From the NCBI RefSeq assembly GCF_035989265.1, contig NZ_JAYKZX010000003.1, positions 1,984,001-2,048,000 on the forward strand: DNA of 64,000 nt. Direction: 5' to 3'. Positions 20,980 through 29,686 of this stretch are shown piece by piece. This DNA is from Sphingobium sp. HWE2-09 (lineage in GTDB: Bacteria; Pseudomonadota; Alphaproteobacteria; Sphingomonadales; Sphingomonadaceae). How positions within the stretch are numbered: the first letter of the stretch is position 1; each line of letters begins with the position of its first letter. The notes beneath the pieces are model-generated. The model was given only the letters and a program-made list of their open reading frames with translations, ran no database searches and had not been told where the DNA came from. Position numbers and translations under genes: made by a program.

Positions 20980-21464
20980 ATTCCAGATGTCTGACCTCGC
21001 ACCGAACGCCCGCCGTCAAGACCGCGCCGCAGGCATCGTGACGGCCTGGAAAGGCTGCACGATGCGCGCCGTCCCCTCGCCTCCGAACGGCGCGGCGACC
21101 GGTCGTCACGTATGGAGATCCACCCTTACCTACTGCCTCACCGTCACCTGATGACAGAAACGGCATCGGTGTCGGGCAAACAAAGTTTGCTGAGCGCCTG
21201 TATCCCAGGTGACGAATGCCACTAAGGCTATGCAGTGAAACCGGCGACAGCCATGTTGCGAGAGGGTCAGGATAAGGCTTTCGCCAGCGGATGACTGCTC
21301 ACAGCGTCCAAGGGCTGAACAGCGCGCACGAACTCTCGTCTGCTCTACCTTCGCGTCTAGCCGCACTCCCGGAAAGACCGGTCGGACCTCGCCCTTCGCA
21401 TGATTCTCGGGAACGCGAAACTTGCGCACCCTCACCGTTCCACAGCAGAGGAATGGAGGATTGA
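20980..21464. other. 485-bp gap without a gene
   Basis: A minus-strand frame here contains a CRFCH string that mimics a haem site. It sits six residues before the stop, so no cytochrome domain can follow, and it is chance. No hairpin-terminator or small gene stands out. The only clear element is the GGAGGATTG ribosome site of the next gene. Confidence 0.45.
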
Positions 21465-21950
21465 ATGGAACTCATCCCGACACGCCAGCAAGACGATCTT
21501 GCCACCGGCGTGCTGATGCCGCGATCCGATGTGGCTCTCGGCTTCGATCTGACGGACATGGCGATATTCCGAAGCGATGAGGACGCGGGCTCCGGTTCAG
21601 ACGGGCAAGGACCTGCAGAGATCATGAAGGGCAACCTCAGTCGCCTCTTCTGCGACCCGGAGCCTGGCGTCCGTGCTCAGACCTTCGACCTGCTCTGGCA
21701 TAAAAACGCCGTCATCTATCACGCCGACACGGCCCGCGCTGGACGGGCAGCCGTCCTTGAAATCGCCAGCCGTTTCGCCGAACGAATGGATGGACTGAAT
21801 TGCGCGCCCATGTGGCCGGTTTCCGGACAGAACGATCTCTACATGCTCCGCTGGATCGCCCATCGTGATGGTGCTCCGGTGGCTACCGGATGCCATATCG
21901 CCCTTATCTTCAGCGGACGCATCCACTCCTTCTACCTGATCGACGACTGA
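21465..21950 (+). CDS. NTF2/SnoaL-like protein
   Basis: 161 residues. From about 45 on the sequence follows the cone-shaped NTF2-like fold: LFCDPEPGVRAQTFDLLWHKNAVIYHAD, a helical ASRFAERMDGL, then strands DLYMLRWIAHRDG and GCHIALIFSGRIHSFYLID. The N-terminal 45 residues are not part of the domain. NTF2-like proteins are small isomerases, dehydratases or ligand binders; no catalytic residue can be fixed here. A strong GGAGG ribosome site precedes the ATG. It is alone between the catalase and the convergent epimerase-like gene. Confidence 0.65.
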   Translation: MELIPTRQQDDLATGVLMPRSDVALGFDLTDMAIFRSDEDAGSGSDGQGPAEIMKGNLSRLFCDPEPGVRAQTFDLLWHKNAVIYHADTARAGRAAVLEIASRFAERMDGLNCAPMWPVSGQNDLYMLRWIAHRDGAPVATGCHIALIFSGRIHSFYLIDD

Positions 21951-22052
21951 ACCGTCTGGGTCGCGCGAGGGCAGTGGAGCGATGGCGGAAACCATCGCAC
22001 TCTTGCTTCAGCACACGGTCGATCGACGAAGGAGGGATAGCCCTACCATATC

Positions 22053-23078
22053 CTACGTGTCTTCCATTCCACGTTCCAGCAGCGACCGAGCGCTCGCCAG
22101 AATTGCCTCCTCCGCTGAGCGAGGCGCCCAGTCGAGCAACCGGATGGCCTTCTCGGACGTGGACTCGCGGACGATGCCGAGCTGGGGTACCATCGCCGCC
22201 ATCGCGGGAGCTTCCGCAGCTAAACGGATCACCTCCTCATCCGGCATCTCGCGGGTGGGCACCCCGGATGCGCGATCGCCAAGTTGGTGGCGCAGTATCG
22301 CCGCGACGTCCTTGAGCCACAGCGCCGGGCCAGCGACGGCGATGAAGCGCTCGCCCTTTGCCTTGGGCGCGAGCATAGCGCGAAGATGAAGGTCCGCCAC
22401 GTCCCGCACATCGACGACGCCGAAGGAAATGCGCGGAACAGCTGGCAGCGCCCCCTTCAGAAGACCCTGCACCAAACCGATGGATGTCGAGAAGTCGTCG
22501 CTCAGCGCAGGTCCGAAGATGCCGGTCGGGTTGATCACAGATAGTTCCAGACCGTTGCCCTCTCGCGCGATGAAGTTCCATGCCGCCTTTTCCGCGTGGA
22601 ACTTGGACTGCATATAGGCCTGTACCGAGGGCTCGTCCGGATCGGTCCAGTCGTTCTCGTCGAATGGTCCATTTCGCGAAGGGATCCCGTATCCAACGGC
22701 AGCGAAGGATGACGTCATGACGACCCGCGACACCCCGGCATCACGCGCGGCCCGAACGACCCTGAGGGCGCCATCGCGCGCCGGCACAATCAGTTCCTGG
22801 GGATCCTCGGGTGCGTCAGCCGGAAACGGGGAAGCAACGTGCAGGATGAAATCCATGCCATCCGCGGCTTCCGCCCAGCCGGCATCGTCGAGCAGATCAG
22901 CCTGGACGACATCAACCGCCGCTTCCTTGCTTGCGTGTAGCGCAACGAGGTCCCGAACCTCGACGGCGCGTTCGATGGTGCGCACCGTCGTGCGGACGGC
23001 ATGTCCTGCGTCAAGCAGCTGAAGGATGCAGTGCCCTCCGACAAATCCGGTGCCGCCAGTGACAAGTACCTTGGCCAT
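22053..23078 (-). CDS. Extended SDR, NAD(P)-dependent aldehyde/flavanone reductase-like
   Basis: 341 residues from the ATG preceded by GGAGAACA. Extended SDR: TGGTGFVGG (about 7-15) binds the cofactor, HVASPFP follows, SSFAAV is the serine region and YMQSK (Tyr and Lys, about 164-168) the catalytic pair. The closest textbook group is the dihydroflavonol-4-reductase/methylglyoxal-reductase branch, which reduces aldehydes and ketones with NADPH. It is divergent from a LysR-type gene only 95 bp away. That is the usual layout for a reductase controlled by its neighbour, but the regulator here is broken. Confidence 0.87.
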   Translation of the reverse strand: MAKVLVTGGTGFVGGHCILQLLDAGHAVRTTVRTIERAVEVRDLVALHASKEAAVDVVQADLLDDAGWAEAADGMDFILHVASPFPADAPEDPQELIVPARDGALRVVRAARDAGVSRVVMTSSFAAVGYGIPSRNGPFDENDWTDPDEPSVQAYMQSKFHAEKAAWNFIAREGNGLELSVINPTGIFGPALSDDFSTSIGLVQGLLKGALPAVPRISFGVVDVRDVADLHLRAMLAPKAKGERFIAVAGPALWLKDVAAILRHQLGDRASGVPTREMPDEEVIRLAAEAPAMAAMVPQLGIVRESTSEKAIRLLDWAPRSAEEAILASARSLLERGMEDT

Positions 23079-23173
23079 TTCGATGTGTTCTCCTTTCGGA
23101 AAACCATATGAAGCCCACCGGTGTTCTAGATAACCAGCGTTCACCTTGATGCACTAATGCGAAAGTCCGAATT

Positions 23174-24113
23174 ATGAAGCCGCTCAGCCTGCGTGATCTC
23201 GAAGCGGTCAGGCTTCTTGGGATGCGTCGCAATTTCCGCGCCGCCGCAGCCGAACTGGGCGTCTCTGCGCCTACGCTCAGCCACATGATCGCGTCGATAG
23301 AGAACCGCATCGGCATTCGCCTGTTCAACCGCACGACACGTAGCGTAGCTCCGACGGAAGCAGGGGAAACACTGATCGAGAGGATGGCGCCAGCGCTCGC
23401 CTCGATCTCCGAGGCCTTCGATGTGATCGAGGGCCTTAGAAGCGAAGCAGCCGGCCGAATCCGGTTGAATGCCTCCGAGGTCGCCGCGGCGCGGCTCCTT
23501 CCAACCGTTGCCGCATTCATGGCGGGATATCCGGGGATTGATGTCGAGATCGTGAGCGACGGACTTCTGAGCGACATCGTGGCTGACGGCTTCGATGCCG
23601 GCATTCGACTTGAGGAGGTGGTGCCGCAGGATATGGTCGCGATCGCCCTCAGCCCCGAAGAGCAGATCATAGTTGTTGGATCACCGGCATATTTCGACGA
23701 CAAACCGGCGCCTGAAAGACCGGAGGATCTCGTTGATCACGACTGCATCGTAGCCCGACTGCCAAGCGGGCGGGTCATGCCGTGGGAGTTTTACGATGGC
23801 GCTCGGCCGTTCACCATAGCCGTCAGCGGGCGGCTTCAGGTCGGCTCCGTTGCCATTGCGCTTCAAGCCGCGAAGCTGGGGCTTGGCCTCGCTCACGTGA
23901 GCATGTCGGAGGCGCGTGAGGATATCAGTTCGGGAAAGCTCGTGCATGTGCTCGAACTCTTGGACGCCGCCATTTCCCGGACTCCGCCTCTATTATCCCC
24001 GACAGCGTCATCACTCTGCTGCCTTCGGGGCCTTCCTGGAATATCTGCGGATGCATTGCACTACAATAAACTCCGGCTCTGCTTTGACCGTCGGGGTCAT
24101 CGCCCGGAGATAG
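23174..24113 (+). pseudogene. LysR-family regulator, frameshifted near the C-terminus
   Basis: Frame 1 gives an N-terminal helix-turn-helix (LSLRDLEAVRLLGMRRNFRAA, about 4-60: AAAELGVSAPTLSHMI) and most of the effector domain up to KLVHVLE. The expected family ending (WTPPFPGLRLYYP, then AFGAFLEYLR) lies in another frame starting near 23961 and ends at a TAG at 24113. One extra base, or two missing, around 23955-23965 explains it. Without the shift the frame runs on to 24466 through unrelated antisense sequence. It would have regulated the divergent reductase gene. It could still make a DNA-binding fragment. Sequencing error is possible. Confidence 0.75.
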
Positions 24114-25000
24114 CGGAGAGTGTATTCTTCGAAACGATGTCCATAGTCGTCACGCACCGGGCCGCCACCACCGATCACATCGTAGAACAGCCCGGAGGTG
24201 ATCCGCTCCAGGATCAGGTCGGGCAATGGCGATCGCAATTTCCAGCCGCGTCGGCCGCTACGAACACAGGGAAATCGACGCAGAACACTCGGCCGGTAAG
24301 CCATGGTGTCCCAGCCTTTTCTTTCTTCCTTGGCTCGCCTCTGAAGCTCCCCCAGAGGCGCAGCGAGGATGTTGAGGGCCTTGTCACGCATGTCTGCTGT
24401 GACCCCGAGCAGGCCGAAATCGCCGTCGGCACCGAAATTCGGCCTCTGCTTGAACCCGGCGTATAATCCGAACCCGACTATCGTGAGCTCGTTTATTCCG
24501 ATGCCATACTTACGATGAAAATATTCAGCGCATTCGCCCTGCCCATAGATGAAGATGTTACGATAGAACTGCGGGACGTTCAAATACCCTCGCTGCCAAT
24601 CGAACTGCCGTCCACTTATCCTGAACAATTCCTTGAATATATTGACACTGTCTTTCTTATCAACAAAGTCCAGATCGTCTATCCGCCGAAGCTGGTTCAC
24701 CACATTTGCGGCGGTCTCCCATTTGTTACAGGCCAAAGTTCGGTAGATGCTCTTGGGCGAAGCAAGAAGTTCATTCGCCAACGTTTCCAATTCCCAAGGA
24801 TAGATGGCCAAGGCCGAGCCCATATCTTCGCTATCGGCCCCTTGGGGAACCCCGAAGGGAAATACCGCTGCTCCACCTGCTGGATTGCCTGACTGTAGAG
24901 CATTTATTCCCCATAGCATCAGCAAGAAAGACTTATCGTCGGCGCAACCCAGCATTCGCGCGAACTTGTCCCGGACGGCCTGACGTTCATCGTTCTTCAT
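24011..25000 (-). CDS. Hypothetical protein, probably truncated at its C-terminus
   Basis: 329 residues; family not recognised. The start MKNDERQAVRDKF follows GGAGAATGAG and is convincing. The protein is mostly helical with mixed charge, no signal and no membrane segment. The C-terminal part RFEEYTLRYLRAM would normally lead into a further domain (this phrase often precedes a nuclease-like C-terminal region in proteins of this kind, from memory). Here it runs after about ten more residues into VQCIRRYSRKAPKAAE, which is just the antisense of the LysR C-terminus. So the end looks like a recombination joint near 24055-24070. It lies 53 bp downstream of the SRAP gene on the same strand and could be in its SOS transcript. 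Confidence 0.6.
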   Translation of the reverse strand: MKNDERQAVRDKFARMLGCADDKSFLLMLWGINALQSGNPAGGAAVFPFGVPQGADSEDMGSALAIYPWELETLANELLASPKSIYRTLACNKWETAANVVNQLRRIDDLDFVDKKDSVNIFKELFRISGRQFDWQRGYLNVPQFYRNIFIYGQGECAEYFHRKYGIGINELTIVGFGLYAGFKQRPNFGADGDFGLLGVTADMRDKALNILAAPLGELQRRAKEERKGWDTMAYRPSVLRRFPCVRSGRRGWKLRSPLPDLILERITSGLFYDVIGGGGPVRDDYGHRFEEYTLRYLRAMTPTVKAEPEFIVVQCIRRYSRKAPKAAE

Positions 25001-25053
25001 GATCTCATTCTCCAGCAGCCTAGTGTAACATCGTCGCTAGGGCGCTGCTGCAC

Positions 25054-25713
25054 TTAAATCATTGCCAGCTGCCGTCCCGCGTCCGGCGGCGGCGATCCGC
25101 TCCGCCACAAATCCTTCGTGCGCTGCACCACCATCCTGCTGGCTGCGAACGGCGGACGGAACTGGAACCCGATCACGTCCTTGATCCCGCCATGCAGCCA
25201 GTCGTCATATTCGTGCCGGTCGAGAAGGACCGGCATTCGGTCGTTCGTCGGCGGGATCGCCTCGTTCGCCTCCATCGTCATACCTGCATAGACGGACCCC
25301 TCGCCCGGCAGGTTCCGACAAAAGCCCGCCCAGGCCATGATCGGCTCGTTCCTGAGCGAGAACCACGTCCGGGTCTTCGCACCCTCGTCGCCATCGGGGT
25401 TGGCGAAGTGTGTCAGCACGATCAGGCAGCGGTAGCGCGGCTCGACGACGATACCCTCCCACATCGGGTTAGTGAGGTCCGCCACTATTCCGACTCGTCC
25501 CGGATCCTCACCGCGCTCGCGCATCTCCCTTGTCTGCCGTGGGAACCCCCATGTGACAGACTTCAGGATGCGACGGCCGGCCTTTTCGAAAATGATCAGG
25601 CCTGGCAGCCCCTCTCCGGTTTCATCCGGAATGTGGACCTGCGGCACCGGATCGATGCCGAAATGAGCCGCGATCTCCGCGGGACCGGCCATCACCGTGT
25701 GCAAGCGGGACAT
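25054..25713 (-). CDS. SRAP-domain (YedK/HMCES-like) protein lacking the active-site residues
   Basis: 219 residues. The fold signature of the SRAP family is present: TWGFPRQ, RCLIVLTHFAN, MAWAGF and NDRMPVLLDRHEYDDWL, close to the family's xHDRMPVIL and WL ending. But the key residues differ. The protein starts Met-Ser-Arg instead of Met-Cys (codon TCC, so no Cys2 to crosslink abasic DNA), the usual GFYEW glutamate is replaced (LTHFANPDG), and the His before DRMP is Asn. Canonical SRAP proteins seal abasic sites in single-stranded DNA as protein-DNA crosslinks. This one may bind DNA without reacting. It diverges from imuA over a region with two LexA boxes. Confidence 0.8.
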   Translation of the reverse strand: MSRLHTVMAGPAEIAAHFGIDPVPQVHIPDETGEGLPGLIIFEKAGRRILKSVTWGFPRQTREMRERGEDPGRVGIVADLTNPMWEGIVVEPRYRCLIVLTHFANPDGDEGAKTRTWFSLRNEPIMAWAGFCRNLPGEGSVYAGMTMEANEAIPPTNDRMPVLLDRHEYDDWLHGGIKDVIGFQFRPPFAASRMVVQRTKDLWRSGSPPPDAGRQLAMI

Positions 25714-25754
25714 GTGAGGATCCCAATTCTACGAATCGCTCTCGTCCTATCATG

Positions 25755-25769
25755 GAACATTGCAAGAAC
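25755..25769. promoter_or_regulatory. LexA box (GAAC-N7-GAAC), SRAP/imuA intergenic
   Basis: GAAC, seven bases, GAAC: the alphaproteobacterial SOS operator. It is 41 bp upstream of the SRAP start and 78 bp upstream of imuA, so one box can serve both directions. Confidence 0.85.
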
Positions 25770-25802
25770 AAAATTGCGTTGACTTCAGGCGTGCAAAGGC
25801 AT

Positions 25803-25817
25803 GAACAAATAGGGAAC
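25803..25817. promoter_or_regulatory. Second LexA box upstream of imuA
   Basis: A second exact GAAC-N7-GAAC, 48 bp after the first and about 30 bp before the imuA ATG. Two boxes in tandem suggest tight repression of the mutasome cassette. Confidence 0.85.
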
Positions 25818-25847
25818 GAATCCAAACGAGCCGCGTATCCGAATCCG

Positions 25848-26576
25848 ATGCACCAGTCCGCCGTCCTTGCAGATCTCCGTCAGCGCATCGCGCTGATCGA
25901 GGGCGCGTGCGTGCGACATGCGGCCCTGCCGTTTGGCATCCACGCCATTGACCGCCACCTGCCGGCGGGCGGAATATCGACCGGTGCCCTGCACGAGGTG
26001 GCGGGCAGCCCGGAACTCGCCGACGACGCGGCGGCGACCGTGTTCCTGGCAGGCATTCTCGCGCGATGTGATGGGCCGGTCTTCTGGTGCCTGCGCTGGC
26101 GCGACCTCTTCGCCCCCGCCCTCCATCTCGCCGGACTCGATCCCGATCGTGTGATCTATGTCGAAGCGGGCAGCGACACGAACGTGCTCATCGCCATGGA
26201 GGAATGCCTGCGTCATGCGGGCCTCGGCGGCGTGGTCGGCGAGCTGAAGAAGACGACGCTCACCGCATCCCGGCGCCTGCAGCTTGCGGCGGAGCAGTCC
26301 GGCGTCCCCGCATTCGTCTTCCGGCGGGCGTCGCCAGTCGAACAAATGGGCGACGGCACGGCTGCGCTGACGCGATGGCGCGTGACGGCGGCGCCCAGCG
26401 AGAAACTCGGCATCCCCAGCCTCGGCCGCCCTCGCTGGCGGCTCCAACTCGAACGCGCCCGCGGCGGTGATCCCCAGCTCTGGACGGTGGAGGCCTGCGA
26501 TGAGACGGGTCGTATCGGTCTTCCTCCCGACGTGGCCCACGGATCGCGTCAGGCGGAAGGCCGGCAGGCAGCCTGA
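25848..26576 (+). CDS. imuA: ImuA, RecA/SulA-like component of the SOS mutasome
   Basis: 242 residues from the ATG placed just after the second LexA box; the frame is open to 25752, but that would start within the operator. RecA-like core without a good Walker A: LPAGGISTGALHEVAG (about 35-50), FWCLRWRDLFAPALHLAGLD, VYVEAGSDTNVLIAMEECLRH. ImuA cooperates with ImuB and DnaE2 in error-prone lesion bypass. It is followed by imuB with a 77-bp overlap, so both are made together. Confidence 0.9.
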   Translation: MHQSAVLADLRQRIALIEGACVRHAALPFGIHAIDRHLPAGGISTGALHEVAGSPELADDAAATVFLAGILARCDGPVFWCLRWRDLFAPALHLAGLDPDRVIYVEAGSDTNVLIAMEECLRHAGLGGVVGELKKTTLTASRRLQLAAEQSGVPAFVFRRASPVEQMGDGTAALTRWRVTAAPSEKLGIPSLGRPRWRLQLERARGGDPQLWTVEACDETGRIGLPPDVAHGSRQAEGRQAA

Positions 26577-28041
26577 GGGCGCGCCGCTCCCCCTCGTCAC
26601 AGCGCTTCCCGACCATGGCCGCCGCGTGATCGCCGCCGTGGACGTCGAGGCGCGCCGCCTCGGCATCCTGCCGGGCATGACGGTGACGCGCGCCCGGTCT
26701 CTGGCTCCTGACATAGATGTGGTCGACGCGGATCCCGATGGCGATCTGGACGGCCTGCGCCGTCTCGCCCTGTGGGCTGGGAAGCGATACTCGCCCGTCG
26801 TCGCCCCGGATCCGCCCGACGGGATCTGGATGGACGTCACCGGCTGTGCCCATCTTTTCGATGGCGAGGTGCCGCTTCTCAAGGACATCATGCGTCGCGT
26901 CGCCGGCTCCGGTATGGCATGCCAAGGCGCCATCGCCGACACGGCCGGATGCGCCCATGCGGTCGCCCGCTTCGTGCCGTCCGGCCGGCCCACCATCATC
27001 GAGTTGGGCCAGACCCGCAAGGCGATGGCCATCCTTCCCGTTTCCTCGCTCCGGATCGAGCCGGGCGTCGCCGATGAACTTCGCCGCATGGGGTTCGAAC
27101 GGATCGAACAGCTGATCGCCGCACCGCGTGCGCCACTGGCAAAGCGGTTCGGCCGCCAATTATACAAGCGACTGGACCAGGCGATGGGCCAGATCCCCGA
27201 ACCGATCGATCCCATCTTCCCGGTCGACATGCCACGCGTCCGACGCGGACTGCTCGAGCCCATCGGCACGGCAGATGCGATCGCGCAGGTGATTGGTGAC
27301 CTGTCCGCCGACATTGCCGCCGTCATGACGCGAAGCGGCGTTGGCGCACGCAGGCTCGACCTGCATTTCGAGCGAGTCGATGGCCTGCGGCCAGCCGTCC
27401 GCGTCGGCACTGCGAAACCAAGCCGCGACATTCTGCACATGAAGAAGCTGCTGGCCCAGAAGATAGAGGCAGTTGATCCCGGCCTCGGCATCGAAGCGAT
27501 GTCGCTGGTCGCCAGCCTCGTCCAACCGATGGGTGCAGCACAGATCGGCTCTGTCCTCCAGAGCGACCAGCGCGGCCCCGACCTGCCGTCCATCGTCGAC
27601 ACCCTAGCCAACCGCTTCGGTCCACGGTCGCTATACCGGGCGGCACCGCGTGAAGGCGGCATGCCCGAGCGCGAGGTGGGTCTCGTCTCCGCTATGTCCG
27701 CACCATCCGCGATCGCGTGGGCCGACGATCTGCCTCGACCTGCCCGAACGATCGAGCCACCTGAGACGGTCGATGTGATGGCGGCGCTGCCCGACAGCCC
27801 GCCAGCGATGTTCGTCTGGCGTGGACGGCGCTACCGGATCACCCAGGCCGACGGCCCGGAACGCCTTCATGGCGAGTGGTGGCGCGAGGGTGGCCATGAG
27901 GCCGACACCCCGCTCACCGTGCGCGACTATTTCCAGGTCGAGACCGAACGCGGCGGCCGCTACTGGCTGTTCCGGCTCGGCGACGGCGAGAACCCCGCCA
28001 CCGGATCCATGCGCTGGTTCATCCACGGGGCCTTCGCATGA
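26500..28041 (+). CDS. imuB: ImuB, catalytically inactive Y-family polymerase adaptor
   Basis: 513 residues from the ATG preceded by GGTGGAGG inside the end of imuA; an in-frame start at 26467 exists. Y-family architecture with a palm/fingers-like N-terminus (DVEARRLGILPGMTVTRARSLAPD, about 44-67), a little-finger domain and the ImuB C-terminal region (about 420-510: FVWRGRRYRIT, GEWWREG, YFQVET). The acidic triad of active Y polymerases is missing: where a DxDxFFAxVE would be, it reads FLPTWPTDRV. ImuB recruits DnaE2 to the beta clamp at lesions. No other polymerase gene follows directly; dnaE2 is 2 kb downstream with its own LexA box. Confidence 0.92.
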   Translation: MRRVVSVFLPTWPTDRVRRKAGRQPEGAPLPLVTALPDHGRRVIAAVDVEARRLGILPGMTVTRARSLAPDIDVVDADPDGDLDGLRRLALWAGKRYSPVVAPDPPDGIWMDVTGCAHLFDGEVPLLKDIMRRVAGSGMACQGAIADTAGCAHAVARFVPSGRPTIIELGQTRKAMAILPVSSLRIEPGVADELRRMGFERIEQLIAAPRAPLAKRFGRQLYKRLDQAMGQIPEPIDPIFPVDMPRVRRGLLEPIGTADAIAQVIGDLSADIAAVMTRSGVGARRLDLHFERVDGLRPAVRVGTAKPSRDILHMKKLLAQKIEAVDPGLGIEAMSLVASLVQPMGAAQIGSVLQSDQRGPDLPSIVDTLANRFGPRSLYRAAPREGGMPEREVGLVSAMSAPSAIAWADDLPRPARTIEPPETVDVMAALPDSPPAMFVWRGRRYRITQADGPERLHGEWWREGGHEADTPLTVRDYFQVETERGGRYWLFRLGDGENPATGSMRWFIHGAFA

Positions 28042-28050
28042 GGCTTGGGC

Positions 28051-28608
28051 CTATGCGTCGGCGTGGCGGCCCTCTGCGAATTCCTCGACGAGCTTGGAGC
28101 AGAAGGCTGGGAGATCGTCCGGATTGCGGCTGGTGACGAGACCCTCGTCGACCACCACCTCCTGATCCGTCCAGCTGCCTCCGGCGTTCTCGATGTCGGT
28201 CTGCAGTGTCGGATACGAAGTCAGCTCACGATCGCCGACCACGTCCGCTTCCACCAGCAGCCACGGACCATGACAGATCGCACCGACTGGCTTCTTCTGC
28301 TGGAAGAAAGCGCTGACCAATTCCACTACGTCATCATCGGCGCGCAGCTTGTCGGCTCCGACAGTGCCTCCGGGAATGATCAGGCCGTCGAAGTCGTCTG
28401 CGCTGACGTCCGCCACCGTCTTGTCGACCTTGTAGCTGCCGCCGGGATCGAGATCGCCGTTGTTGGTCTTCGCCTCCCCCGCCTCGATGCCGATGACGGT
28501 GACCTTCCCGCCGGCCTGTTCGACCGCCTCCTTCGGCTGGACGAATTCGGGCTCCTCCGTCCCGCGCGGCGCGATGAGGATGGCGATGTTCTTGCCGTCG
28601 AGCGTCAT
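28051..28608 (-). CDS. DJ-1/PfpI-family protein (general stress protein 18/YhbO type)
   Basis: 185 residues, from the ATG with GGAAGGA six bases upstream. Class I glutamine-amidotransferase-like fold with the nucleophile elbow AICHGPWLL (Cys about 108) and the acid region RGTEEPEF near the N-terminus. Related proteins (YhbO, PfpI, YajL) act as stress chaperones, deglycases or glyoxalases. It is convergent with imuB, with only 9 bp between the stops. No LexA box is seen in front of it, so it is probably not part of the SOS set despite its position. Confidence 0.88.
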   Translation of the reverse strand: MTLDGKNIAILIAPRGTEEPEFVQPKEAVEQAGGKVTVIGIEAGEAKTNNGDLDPGGSYKVDKTVADVSADDFDGLIIPGGTVGADKLRADDDVVELVSAFFQQKKPVGAICHGPWLLVEADVVGDRELTSYPTLQTDIENAGGSWTDQEVVVDEGLVTSRNPDDLPAFCSKLVEEFAEGRHADA

Positions 28609-28790
28609 GTCGTGTCCTTCCATGGAGCGATTGCGCCGATCCGGCGCCCTTTTCGTCCAAGTCCGGACGCCGATGGCGGTTCCACCGGTGGCGGTGGTTG
28701 GTTGGTGAATGAGACAGACGGAGCATGCCAGACAATCTGCATCAATCGGCGGGTCAGGAACGAGTGTGACCAGACGCCTGTTATTCGCGC

Positions 28791-29357
28791 ATGGCCAAAC
28801 TGAAGGTCTTCCGCACCCCCATCGGGTTCCATGACGCCTATGTCGCGGCGCCAAGCCAGAAGGCCGCGCTGCAAGCGTGGGGTTCCGACGCCGACCTGTT
28901 CGCACGTGGCATCGCCGAGAAGGTCACAGATCCGAAGCTGATGGAGGCACCGCTCGATAAGCCGGGCGTCGTCATCAAGGTCAGCCGGGGCAGCGCGGGC
29001 GACCATTTCGAGACCAAAGAGCCGAAACGCCCGGCAGACCGGACCGGCAGGAAGCGCAAGGCGGTGCTGGAGGAGGAAAAGACGGATTCAAAACCTGCCC
29101 CGCCAGCCCCGAAGCCAAAGAAGAAGATCCCGCGACCCAGTCGCGCAAAGCTCGAAGCCGCTGAGCGGGCCGTCGATCAGGCGGCCGCCGACCTGAAGGA
29201 AAAGCTCGCCGACATCGACGCGCGGAAGCGTGCTCTCGATGCTGAACGGCGCGCCTTGCAGGCCGATATTGCCAAGCGCGTGACGAAGGTGGAGGCTGCC
29301 CGTGACCGGGCACGCAAGGTTTATCAGACCCGGCTGGAGAAGTGGGCGAGCCGTTGA
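28791..29357 (+). CDS. Hypothetical Lys/Ala-rich coiled-coil protein (TolA-like middle)
   Basis: 188 residues. The N-terminal 70 residues (KLKVFRTPIGFHDAYVAAPSQ) form a small globular region seen in sphingomonad proteins of unknown role. Then comes a Pro/Lys-rich linker (PAPPAPKPKKKIPRP, about 100-114) and a long Ala/Lys/Glu/Arg coiled coil to the end. Automated pipelines call such proteins TolA-like because of the coiled coil, but there is no membrane anchor or TolA III domain, so a Tol role is not supported. It lies in the stretch between imuB and dnaE2. Confidence 0.65.
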   Translation: MAKLKVFRTPIGFHDAYVAAPSQKAALQAWGSDADLFARGIAEKVTDPKLMEAPLDKPGVVIKVSRGSAGDHFETKEPKRPADRTGRKRKAVLEEEKTDSKPAPPAPKPKKKIPRPSRAKLEAAERAVDQAAADLKEKLADIDARKRALDAERRALQADIAKRVTKVEAARDRARKVYQTRLEKWASR

Positions 29358-29417
29358 TCGTGGAAACGATGGTGCGACCAGGTGTTCATCCTCAAAAGGC
29401 AGAGCAGAGTTAGGACC

Positions 29418-29681
29418 ATGGCCGGAGGATGGACGCGCGACGGCGCGGTGCAGGATCAGATCGACGATACGGTGAAGGATGCCGTGGAAATCGCGCGCGG
29501 CAGAATGAACGCAGGTGAAGGGCTCACCCACTGCGAGGAATGCGGCGAGGAGATCCCCGCAGCGAGGCGCAAGGCGCTACCCGGTGCCCGGACCTGCGTC
29601 CCCTGCCAGTCCGGCCGCGATACCAAGGCATCCGTCTCCCTCTTCAACCGTCGCGGCAGCAAGGACAGCCAGCTGCGCTGA
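29418..29681 (+). CDS. DksA/TraR-type C4 zinc-finger protein
   Basis: 87 residues from the ATG at MAGGWTRDG; an upstream start at 29382 is less likely because it lacks a ribosome site. C4 zinc finger CEECGEEIPAARRKALPG (first CxxC about 45-48) with a second CVPC at about 66-69, the DksA/TraR signature. The protein has the short size of E. coli YbiI rather than full DksA and lacks the coiled-coil tip Asp pair. It may bind RNA polymerase in the secondary channel, but this is only family-based. It is followed 5 bp later by the next gene. Confidence 0.75.
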   Translation: MAGGWTRDGAVQDQIDDTVKDAVEIARGRMNAGEGLTHCEECGEEIPAARRKALPGARTCVPCQSGRDTKASVSLFNRRGSKDSQLR

Positions 29682-29686
29682 TCCGC

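Noticed and set aside
21130..21435. Possible cytochrome c fragment with CRFCH
   Set aside because: The motif lies six residues before the stop and the rest shows no cytochrome sequence.
25785..27662. 625-residue open frame on the minus strand opposite imuA-imuB
   Set aside because: Arg/Ser-rich antisense frame created by GC-rich codons; the opposite strand has clear ImuA and ImuB families.
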